From the NCBI RefSeq assembly GCF_015207105.1, contig NZ_JADEXO010000066.1:1-34305 (forward strand): a DNA stretch of 34,305 bases, given 5' to 3'. This document shows, piece after piece, positions 9,201-14,945 of the stretch. A program made the position numbers and the translations under genes. The notes beneath the pieces were generated by a model that was not told where the DNA came from, ran no database searches, and saw only the letters and a list, made by a program, of their open reading frames with translations. The stretch's first letter is position 1. The number at the start of each line of letters is the position of its first letter. This DNA comes from a cf. Phormidesmis sp. LEGE 11477. GTDB taxonomy: Bacteria; Cyanobacteriota; Cyanobacteriia; Phormidesmidales; Phormidesmidaceae.

Positions 9201-10523
9201 AATAGCGTGCAGATTCAAGATCTTGAGATTGAGCGTGATTTTGAGCAGCTTGGGCACAAAACTCTACTGCTAAATGCCCGCGAAATAGAACAAAGTATCA
9301 ATGGCCCGATGATTTTGCTAGCGATTGAAGATATCACAGAGCGCAGGCAGGCCGAGACCGAACGCATTCAGCTAGCCCAGGCCCAGGCCGCCCGCCAAGA
9401 GGCTGAAGCCGCCAATATTAGCAAAGACGAATTTCTCTCTGTGCTCTCTCACGAATTGCGAACGCCGCTCAGTGTAATCTCGGGCTGGACCAACATTCTA
9501 ATGCAGTCTCCTGCGCTAAACCCAACCCTGCTCAACCGGGCGATCGCCAGCATTGATCGCAGCACCCAAACCCAAACGAGAATCATCGAAGACTTACTAG
9601 AAGTCTCTCGGATCATTCAAGGCCAGCTAGAACTACGGCAAGTATCGGTAAACCTAACAGAGCTGGTCAGCAATGTAATAGAAGGACTGCTGCCAACAGC
9701 GGAACAGGTAGATATCCAGCTTGCCGCCAACCTAGATGATGCCCCCGGCCATTTTTACTTTGATCCCGATCGCCTCCAGCAGGTCGTAAGCAATGCGCTC
9801 TCTAATGCCATCAAGTTTACGCCCGCTGGTGGACTGATCAACACTCAGCTTACCTACAGCCAGAGCCAGGCGACTATCAAGATTGTTGATACTGGTCAGG
9901 GAATTGATCCTGACTTTTTGCCCCGCGTCTTTGACCGATTCAGACAGGCAACTAGTGCCAACACCCGACAATACGGCGGATTGGGACTAGGGCTTGCCAT
10001 CGTTAAAACCTTTGTCGAAGCGCACGACGGTACAGTTGCCATCAGTAGCCCCGGACTAGGGCAAGGCACAACCCTCACCATAACGCTGCCTTTGGTACCT
10101 GCTGTTGCCCCGCTAACACTGCCCTCCCCCTTGCCCACTGGGGAGAATCTGCTGATGAGCTTGCGTCTGCTGGTTGTAGAAGATAACCTTGACAATCTTG
10201 AAATTTTGAAGATGATGCTAGAAGGGCAGGGTGCTACTGTGATTACCGCAACCTCTGTCGCAGCAGCAATGGAGCAGCTCGTAGCCGAGGACATTATTGA
10301 CCTCTTAATTAGCGATATTAGTATGCCGGGTGAAGATGGATTTGACCTAATTCGGAAAATCCGAACTTCTGGCAACTATGATCAGCTACCGGCGATCGCC
10401 GTAACGGGCTACGCTGCTGTCAGCGACTCTAACGACATCTTTCGAGCAGGGTACCGACGTCATCTCTCTAAACCGATTGATATCGACACGTTAGTTGCCG
10501 CTATTGTAGATTTGGTCGCTTAA
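6264..10523 (+). CDS. CheB/CheR/PAS hybrid histidine kinase with receiver domain
   Basis: Very large soluble signalling protein (1419 aa). Domains in order: CheB methylesterase (about 15-200, GIGASAGG with Ser24, IIQHLSPD with His51, SGLDGDGAEG with Asp143 as the likely triad); a Ser/Asp/Asn-rich linker (about 213-253); CheR methyltransferase (about 254-515, SAM-binding VWVAGCATGEE, then CRNVLIYF); a coiled coil of NEELxxx heptads (about 733-780); two PAS-like domains (about 790-895 and 905-1025); HisKA with SHELRTPLSVI (His1063); HATPase (NALSNAIKFTPAGG, DTGQGID, GLGLGLAIV); and REC (about 1300-1419, VVEDN, Asp1351, Lys1403). The architecture is known from cyanobacteria and other bacteria; substrate methylation is rarely demonstrated. 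The short linker before REC resembles a dispersed repeat. It ends 10 bp from the convergent regulator gene. Confidence 0.93.
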   Translation: MPEAKRPDETLQEAAFPVVGIGASAGGIEACSALLRAVPVETGAAFVIIQHLSPDTPSMLAQVLARETELPVVEAQDQQTVQPNCIYVIPPNVVMTIADGQLHLAARPTTPPLFLPIDAFFESLAADCTNQAVGVVLSGLDGDGAEGLRLIKRAGGITFAQTESTAQFSDMPNTAVETGEVDFILPPDAIAQKLAEIAQHPYLLNLESASTAPSSEPTAPAADGSSNQPSNQASDRASDESNDGSSNESSDEDHLLAIYKLLKAATGVDFNQYKRATFERRLRRRMALYRLDTLLEYVDYLQKTPDEIGALGRDVLITVTSFFRDAEAFTYLKESIFPSLIEQKGLDASIRVWVAGCATGEECYSLAIGLLEFLSEQNINPSIQFFGTDVSEEAIDVARQGIYTENRLVGVSAERRRRFFTRSEGRYQISKAVRELCVFARQNLGSDPPFSNIDLISCRNVLIYFAPVLQKRVRAIFHYSLNPNGFLWLGSSESIGETSELFEITDNKHKVYNRKTVANQMNFDFVSVGQAGLTLQRPEDSPQRDNPNYSNVQRQADQIVLNRYAPVGVVINEQFDILHFRGNTSPYLRPAPGEPSFNLFKMVQPSLLIELRGALEQARRQDTTVRKEGLQIEGSPNYIQAEITPIKNPLSRARNYLVLFEEGPLIAAQRDDSQLETSEDEPDKDPDGSTPSADPQLSLLQQELAATKQELLDTQAYLQATIEEHESTHQRLTTANEEILSSNEELQSTNEELQTAKEEIQAANEELKTTNEELQSRNADARSTNDDLLNLLNNVKVPVVMLSNELRIRRFTPSAQVLFNLIPADVGRPISNIRIDVDLPDFETLILEVIRTLDAQEREVQDGAGRWYQLRIRPYRTAENVIDGAVVTLIDINDIKQTLEQLEAARRYAERIVETVREPLVVLSQTLQVITANQAFYETFQLTVEETEGRSLFELSNRQWNIPELQTALTSILSPSISVNSVQIQDLEIERDFEQLGHKTLLLNAREIEQSINGPMILLAIEDITERRQAETERIQLAQAQAARQEAEAANISKDEFLSVLSHELRTPLSVISGWTNILMQSPALNPTLLNRAIASIDRSTQTQTRIIEDLLEVSRIIQGQLELRQVSVNLTELVSNVIEGLLPTAEQVDIQLAANLDDAPGHFYFDPDRLQQVVSNALSNAIKFTPAGGLINTQLTYSQSQATIKIVDTGQGIDPDFLPRVFDRFRQATSANTRQYGGLGLGLAIVKTFVEAHDGTVAISSPGLGQGTTLTITLPLVPAVAPLTLPSPLPTGENLLMSLRLLVVEDNLDNLEILKMMLEGQGATVITATSVAAAMEQLVAEDIIDLLISDISMPGEDGFDLIRKIRTSGNYDQLPAIAVTGYAAVSDSNDIFRAGYRRHLSKPIDIDTLVAAIVDLVA
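6939..7022 (+). repeat. 12-bp coding minisatellite in the CheB-CheR linker
   Basis: About seven imperfect 12-bp units, for example AGCAACCAGGCC, AGCGACCGGGCC and AGCGACGAATCC, encode a Ser/Asn/Asp/Ala-rich, probably disordered linker between the CheB and CheR domains. Because the period is a multiple of three, unit gain or loss would keep the frame and only alter linker length. Confidence 0.75.
8464..8605 (+). repeat. 21-bp heptad repeats encoding NEELxxx coiled coil
   Basis: Tandem 21-bp units encode seven-residue repeats (SNEELQS, TNEELQT, ANEELKT, TNEELQS). They form the coiled coil between the CheR-associated region and the first PAS domain. This is a well-known feature of CheB/CheR/PAS proteins and probably acts as a rigid dimeric signalling helix. 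Confidence 0.8.
10108..10152 (+). repeat. REP-like dispersed-repeat sequence inside the kinase linker
   Basis: The linker between HATPase and REC translates as PLTLPSPLPTGENLL. This peptide resembles the translation of a widespread dispersed palindrome (CCCTCACCC-AACCCTCTCCC-type). A fuller palindrome of similar sequence is present in this window at 26641-26720. The coding copy is diverged and retains only part of the pairing arms (CCCTCCCCCTTGCCCACTGGGGAG). I infer that a repeat was inserted in frame and kept as a linker. Confidence 0.45.
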
Positions 10524-10533
10524 ACGTAATTCA

Positions 10534-11208
10534 TCAGACTCGCTGAAGTCGATAGCCAACGCCATGAACTGTTTCAATAAAAGATTTTGGCGCACCGGCA
10601 GCTTTTAGCTTGTGCCGCAGGCTTTTGATATGCGCTTTGACCGTCTCTTCATCGGGCGGACTTTGCATAGACCAAAGCGATTCTAGAATGAAGCTACGAC
10701 TTAGCACCCGGCGACCGTTTCGCATCAGCAGTTCAAGAATAGAAAATTCTTTAGGCGTCAGTCGCAAGGCTTGCTGAGCGTAGCTCGCTTCATAAGTTTC
10801 AAGGCTGAGCTGAAGCTGTTCGTAGGCCAGGGCGATCGCAGTCGGTACATTCCCTCGGCGCAACAGAGCCCTGATCTGCGCCAACAGCTCCGCTAGATCA
10901 AAAGGCTTCACCATATAGGCATCTGCTCCCGCATCCAATCCACGTACCTTGTCTTGACTGGTATCACGTGCTGTCAACATTAGTACTGGTAGCTGATGGC
11001 CCCGACTGCGTAGCCGCTGGCACAGGCGAATGCCATCTAGATAGGGCAAGGTCACATCCATCAGCGTCAGGTCGTAGTCCAAAGCCTGCATTTGGCTCCA
11101 GCCCGCCTCGCCATCTTTGACCACATCGACAACATACCGCTCAGCCGTCAAAGCCTCTGAAAGCGATTCTGCTAGCTGGATATCATCTTCAACTAATAGA
11201 AGGCGCAT
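10534..11208 (-). CDS. OmpR/PhoB-family response regulator
   Basis: DNA-binding response regulator (224 aa). The receiver domain (1-115) has the acidic pocket VEDD, phospho-acceptor Asp51 (LMDVTLP), Thr79 (MLTA) and Lys101 (MVKPFD). The C-terminal winged helix (about 130-223) contains LTPKEFSILELLMRN and the typical end HVGYRL-like segment VHGVGYRL. It is convergent to the hybrid kinase gene, with 10 bp between the stop codons. No kinase is co-transcribed with it. The nearby CHASE kinase lacks a receiver and could be the cognate sensor, but this is only an inference. Confidence 0.93.
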   Translation of the reverse strand: MRLLLVEDDIQLAESLSEALTAERYVVDVVKDGEAGWSQMQALDYDLTLMDVTLPYLDGIRLCQRLRSRGHQLPVLMLTARDTSQDKVRGLDAGADAYMVKPFDLAELLAQIRALLRRGNVPTAIALAYEQLQLSLETYEASYAQQALRLTPKEFSILELLMRNGRRVLSRSFILESLWSMQSPPDEETVKAHIKSLRHKLKAAGAPKSFIETVHGVGYRLQRV

Positions 11209-11250
11209 AGCTGTCTCTAACTCTGGCGCGACTTCTCTAGCATGATGGAT

Positions 11251-11424
11251 TTACGGCGCTTCGTTGTGTACTAGAGCACATTCCTCGCAGCGGCCTAAGT
11301 AGCGGCATAGATAGTGGCAGTAGTACAGTCTATAACTCAAGCTATACCGCTTGTAGTGTTTGCCACTTTGCTCTACGCGCGCTCTAACGGTAAAACCCTT
11401 GTCATCGAAGAGAAAAGTGGTCAG
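11251..11424 (-). CDS. possible small Cys/Tyr-rich protein (57 codons, no standard start)
   Basis: In the otherwise empty gap upstream of the response regulator, the minus strand is open for 57 codons between an in-frame TAG (11425-11427) and TAA (11251-11253). The reading contains FDDKGFTVRARVEQSGKHYK and then CHYLCRYLGRCEEC, a C-x3-C-x5-C-x2-C arrangement, ending in ALVHNEAP. The composition (basic, Tyr-rich, four clustered Cys) looks protein-like rather than random. There is no ATG, GTG or TTG near its beginning; the first codon after the stop is CTG, and the only TTG is midway. It may be a decayed gene, a gene with an unusual start, or chance. I do not recognise the family. Confidence 0.3.
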   Translation of the reverse strand: MTTFLFDDKGFTVRARVEQSGKHYKRYSLSYRLYYCHYLCRYLGRCEECALVHNEAP

Positions 11425-11453
11425 CTAGCGTGCGAATGCATCCGACGCTAGCT
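11423..11453. repeat. 31-bp palindromic element, copy 1
   Basis: Arms AGCTAGCGT and ACGCTAGCT (9 bp, perfectly complementary) enclose a 13-nt loop containing CATCCG. An element with identical arms and the same loop length occurs at 12660-12690, just beyond the peptidase gene. The right arm abuts a TATAAT box (11453-11458), so binding or folding here could influence transcription of the downstream gene. Confidence 0.75.
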
Positions 11454-11458
11454 ATAAT
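11453..11458 (+). promoter_or_regulatory. possible -10 box (TATAAT) for the peptidase gene
   Basis: A perfect TATAAT lies 43 bp before the peptidase ATG, which would allow a short leader. No good TTGACA-like -35 hexamer is found at 16-18 bp upstream; the -35 position falls in the 31-bp palindrome. This suggests an activator-dependent promoter or one controlled through the palindrome. Confidence 0.4.
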
Positions 11459-11501
11459 AGGCGGTTGATTAGACAATCCTCCTTACCTGGTAGAGGCCGC
11501 T

Positions 11502-12602
11502 ATGGGTTCTGTCGATCTCGCTATTCAAGAGCAGATGTTTGGGTCTGTGGTTACCGATCAAGATTTTTATCCAGAGCTAGATGAGTTTTTAGACATTCTC
11601 AAGTTTTTGATTAGAGAACCTTCTGTTGTTGGCAATGAAGACTCATTTTTTAGATTGCTCCGCCGGGAGTTAGAAGAAATTGGCTTACAGGTGCAGCAGT
11701 ATCACGGGGTGCTGGTTGCTCAAGGCACAAAGCCGCACGATCTGTTTCTATCCGCGCATATCGATCGCCATGGGCTGCTGTGTACTGGGCCAAATGAGTT
11801 TCAGTACGCCGCCTTTATTGCTGGCAACCGAGGCGAAGAAATGGGAGATTCGGCCTCGGACTATATGCTCAACAAGATTGAAGATCGCTTTGCCGGGCAG
11901 CGGGTACAGGCGCATTTTCCCTACACAGGTACATACTTGGGGCAAGGCGAAATTACCCGTTCCTATATCTGCCCAGAACGTGGCAACCTAATTTTTGAAG
12001 TAGACGGATTGGAATTTCTGCAGCCGGGTATTCCGGTGTCGTTTCTCGATCGCTTGCAGATTTGCGAGGGTTTAATTTCCGCGCAGCTAGATAATGTGGT
12101 CAGTGCGGCTATGATTATCTATCTCTTTCGGCGAGGCTTTCAAGGAACGGGGCTATTCACCGCGCAGGAAGAATCTGGTAGAAGCTGGCGCTATACGCTC
12201 TCGTGGTTTCAAAGAGAAAGACTGACCACGCAGCGGCTAGTCGTGTTAGACACTAGCCCCTACGCCACTCGCGCAGAAGCTGATATGCAGCAGATTACGC
12301 TGCGTCACCGAGATGCCAGCGGCCCTTTTTCTGAGGCGATGACTCAAGAGCTGGTCAGCCGCTGCGAATCGTTAGGGCTAAGCTACGGCTTTAAAGATGA
12401 ATACATCATGGCGAAGAACAAAGATCGCGATCGCCCTTTTCCTTTAGGACGCACCGAGCTAGGGCGCGTGGTCGCGGCTACAGAAGGCGCGATCAGCGGC
12501 ACGACTTTGCAGATTCCAACCACGGAGTATCATACGTCTTCAGAAACGGCGGCTTTGTCTGCGATCGCAGCTATGCTCCAGCTACTGATGAGCTATCTAT
12601 AG
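11502..12602 (+). CDS. M42/M20-like zinc metallopeptidase
   Basis: Probable cytosolic metallopeptidase or deacetylase-like hydrolase (366 aa). Metal-binding and catalytic residues expected for clan MH can be placed: HID in FLSAHIDRHGL (His86, Asp88), Asp197 in SAQLDNVVSA, the glutamate pair AQEES (Glu223, Glu224), Asp250 in VVLDTS and His344 in TTEYHTSSETAAL. The order and spacing fit M42 aminopeptidases, although overall sequence is divergent, so the substrate is uncertain. The start is supported by GAGG five bases before the ATG. It is flanked on both sides by copies of the same 31-bp palindrome. Confidence 0.75.
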   Translation: MGSVDLAIQEQMFGSVVTDQDFYPELDEFLDILKFLIREPSVVGNEDSFFRLLRRELEEIGLQVQQYHGVLVAQGTKPHDLFLSAHIDRHGLLCTGPNEFQYAAFIAGNRGEEMGDSASDYMLNKIEDRFAGQRVQAHFPYTGTYLGQGEITRSYICPERGNLIFEVDGLEFLQPGIPVSFLDRLQICEGLISAQLDNVVSAAMIIYLFRRGFQGTGLFTAQEESGRSWRYTLSWFQRERLTTQRLVVLDTSPYATRAEADMQQITLRHRDASGPFSEAMTQELVSRCESLGLSYGFKDEYIMAKNKDRDRPFPLGRTELGRVVAATEGAISGTTLQIPTTEYHTSSETAALSAIAAMLQLLMSYL

Positions 12603-12659
12603 ACACTAGATAATTAGACTCTATATTAGGTGAAAACTCAGCCAGTCCGCCATCTCAAT

Positions 12660-12690
12660 AGCTAGCGTCGGCTACATCCGTACGCTAGCT
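12660..12690. repeat. 31-bp palindromic element, copy 2
   Basis: Arms AGCTAGCGT and ACGCTAGCT are identical to those of the copy at 11423-11453, with a 13-nt loop that also contains CATCCG, shifted by one base. It lies 36 bp before the start of the glycosyltransferase gene and 57 bp after the peptidase stop. Confidence 0.75.
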
Positions 12691-12725
12691 GACCAATATT
12701 TTCCTGACATAAACCCAAGCTAACA

Positions 12726-14051
12726 ATGCCTTTCGCAGCCACAATCGGACTGATAGCTGTTGTCATGCTTAGCTTGGGTCTACGATTCTGGCATTTAGGC
12801 CAGTTCAATGACTTAGTTTTTGATGAAGTTTATTACGTCAAGTTTGCTCAGGCGTACCTGTCACAGACAGCGATTTTCGACGCTCATCCTCCGTTAGGAA
12901 AATATCTAATCGCAGTCGGCATTTGGCTAGGAGAGCATGGTTTAGGAGAATATATCCCTTTCAACTTTTCTGCTGTAAAAACAGCAGACGTTGGCCTCTC
13001 CTCGTTTAGCTATCGATGGATGAACGCGCTAGTCGGCTCACTGATACCAATAGTGGTGATCGGCGTCAGCCAAAGCCTAGACAGCCGCAGGTTACTTCTT
13101 AAAAAGTGGATTTTTAGTTTGCTAGCTGGATTATTTGTTGCAATTGATGGATTGTTTATTACTGAATCTCGCTATGCGCTTATCAACATTTATATGGTGT
13201 TTTTTGGTCTGCTTAGCCATTATTTGTGGCTACAGTCAGCCCATGTAAAAGGTCAGAGCAAAGCGCTCTTTCGGCTCTCGTCAGGTCTTGCATTAGGGGC
13301 ATCGGTGGCGGTGAAATGGAATGGGCTAGGATACTTTTTGAGTCTTTTAGTCTGGGAAGTTTGGAGAGAGAGAGTTGATCGAAGAAAACAGTTCGCCGTT
13401 CTGTTGACTAGGTTTGCTGGCCTTGGACTGATGGCGCTGTTGACATACGGCCTCATCTGGTGGCCTCATTTGCATCTAGCTCAGGACTCTCTAGTCACTG
13501 TTCACCAGAAGTTATTGACATTTCATGGTGAACTAGACGCAACGCATCCGGCTTGCGCCAAGTGGTATACGTGGCCGCTGTTGATCAAGCCGATTTCGTA
13601 CTGGTATGTGGAGAACAAATCGGCGCAGCCAGGGACGCTTGTTCAAGCGGTTAACAATCTAGGAAATCCGGCGCTGTGGGGTCTATCCGCAGCAACAGTG
13701 TTGGTTTTATTAGTAGAGTGGCGTAGGATTCTGCGGCCTGATAGTGATGCGATCGCCCCTCTAAAATCCTATCTGCTCATTGGGTACCTGACTAACTGGC
13801 TACCTTGGATACTAGTAGAGCGATGCACCTATAACTATCTCTTTATGCCAGCAGCGGTGTTTGGATTTATGGCACTAGCGCTAGCAATGAGCGAATGGCT
13901 GTGCGGGCAAAGCTCACTTTATCGGGTGGCGGCTGGAATTATGCTGATAGGAATCGCGATCGCATTTCTTTACTGGCTACCGCTTAGCCTCGGTTTACCC
14001 CTCACACCGCAAGCACTTCAGAATCGCTGGTGGCTCCGTTCATGGATATAA
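12726..14051 (+). CDS. PMT-family (GT39-like) membrane glycosyltransferase
   Basis: Polytopic membrane protein (441 aa) of the protein O-mannosyltransferase / lipid-carrier-dependent glycosyltransferase superfamily. The first luminal loop carries the catalytic acidic pair (FDEVYYVKFAQAYL, Asp33-Glu34) and the motif HPPLGK (54-59), both hallmarks of PMT/GT39 proteins. A later loop contains CAKWYTWPLLIKPISYWY, as in PMT C-terminal regions, and about ten hydrophobic segments are visible. It would transfer a sugar from a polyprenyl-phosphate donor to a protein or lipid acceptor on the periplasmic face. Donor and acceptor are unknown. No export or glycan cluster surrounds it. Confidence 0.85.
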   Translation: MPFAATIGLIAVVMLSLGLRFWHLGQFNDLVFDEVYYVKFAQAYLSQTAIFDAHPPLGKYLIAVGIWLGEHGLGEYIPFNFSAVKTADVGLSSFSYRWMNALVGSLIPIVVIGVSQSLDSRRLLLKKWIFSLLAGLFVAIDGLFITESRYALINIYMVFFGLLSHYLWLQSAHVKGQSKALFRLSSGLALGASVAVKWNGLGYFLSLLVWEVWRERVDRRKQFAVLLTRFAGLGLMALLTYGLIWWPHLHLAQDSLVTVHQKLLTFHGELDATHPACAKWYTWPLLIKPISYWYVENKSAQPGTLVQAVNNLGNPALWGLSAATVLVLLVEWRRILRPDSDAIAPLKSYLLIGYLTNWLPWILVERCTYNYLFMPAAVFGFMALALAMSEWLCGQSSLYRVAAGIMLIGIAIAFLYWLPLSLGLPLTPQALQNRWWLRSWI

Positions 14052-14165
14052 GCAAGTCGGTCAGATAGCATAGATTGCTTCTAATAGGTTCAGATGAACT
14101 ATAGTTAATATGTACTACTAAAATAGTACCGTTAATAGCTGTTCATAAAATCTAAGGCATCCCTC

Positions 14166-14858
14166 ATGACTATTGAATTCATTGACCATGCTTTAAATGT
14201 TGTTCTCACTGGTCTACTCTACGGCTCTGAAGCCTGGGTTATCGGTGCCTTTGGGCTCTATGTAGCTACGCATGAACGCCCTACCACTTCGTCAGCCACT
14301 ATAACGGCTGATGCCAAGAACACTTTAGTTGAAGAGAATACTGAAAATACCGTTGCTGAGTCTGCGATCGCTAAACATACCGTTACAGCCGATTTAGAAG
14401 TTGCGGTAAAAGGCACCACGGCTGAAGCAGACAAAGATGTGAAAGCAAATGCCGAAAAAGTTGCTATCCAAAAAGTTATCACTCAGAAAGCTGTCGCCCA
14501 GAAAGCGGCCACCAAGAGAGATGCCAGAGCAAAGGCAAGTCTTGAGCAATCGACGCCCCTATTGACCTATCCAACAGAGTCCATTCCAACAGAGTTCGCA
14601 CCAATCGTTTGCGAACCGGTTGACTGGAAAAAGTGGAAAGTCAGCGAGCTGCGTAAGGCCAGTATTGCCAAAACCTGCGGCGTTCGTACCCGTCCTATCG
14701 GCTCTCGTCGCAATTTACTAAAGGCCGATCTAATCGCTCAGTACAAGCAGCAGCTAAAGCGCTTCACCAAAATTCCAACAACCACAGTTTCAACAACCGC
14801 CCCGGTCAAGCAAAAGGCCAAGCAAAAGACCGCGAAAAGAGAAAGAATCATGGCCTAG
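14166..14858 (+). CDS. unknown Lys/Ala-rich protein with N-terminal membrane segment and SAP-like C-terminal motif
   Basis: Family not recognised (230 aa). Visible parts: a hydrophobic N-terminal segment (about 10-34) that could be a membrane anchor; a low-complexity middle (about 40-130) rich in Ala, Thr, Val, Lys and Glu, with loosely repeated QKAVAQKA/TQKA units; a more folded block at about 153-200 (DWKKWKVSELRKASIAKTCG, then RRNLLKADLIAQYKQQL), whose helix-turn-helix pattern resembles SAP or Rho-N-like DNA/RNA-binding modules; and a very basic tail (KQKAKQKTAKRER). One reading is a membrane-tethered nucleic-acid-binding protein, but this is inference from composition and weak motif similarity. 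Confidence 0.7.
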   Translation: MTIEFIDHALNVVLTGLLYGSEAWVIGAFGLYVATHERPTTSSATITADAKNTLVEENTENTVAESAIAKHTVTADLEVAVKGTTAEADKDVKANAEKVAIQKVITQKAVAQKAATKRDARAKASLEQSTPLLTYPTESIPTEFAPIVCEPVDWKKWKVSELRKASIAKTCGVRTRPIGSRRNLLKADLIAQYKQQLKRFTKIPTTTVSTTAPVKQKAKQKTAKRERIMA

Positions 14859-14860
14859 CG

Positions 14861-14899
14861 CACTGGCTTAATACACTGGCCTAATATACTGGCCTAAGA
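14861..14899. repeat. three 13-bp tandem repeats
   Basis: Three contiguous units, CACTGGCTTAATA, CACTGGCCTAATA and TACTGGCCTAAGA, fill the gap between the unknown Lys-rich gene and the antiporter gene. The upstream sequence (CATGGCCTAGCG) looks like a further degenerate unit overlapping the end of the gene. Function unknown; slippage product likely. Confidence 0.75.
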
Positions 14900-14945
14900 C
14901 AAGCTGACATAAGATATAGCTTTGAGCGCTTTGCTCAAGTGCAAA

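Noticed and set aside
9896-10375. Minus-strand 159-codon reading inside the hybrid kinase
   Set aside because: Antisense of the HATPase/REC region, Ser/Pro-rich, no recognisable domain.
14112-14129. Inverted repeat GTACTA-CTAAAA-TAGTAC before the unknown Lys-rich gene
   Set aside because: Arms are only 6 bp with a 6-nt loop in AT-rich DNA; too weak to list as a regulatory site.
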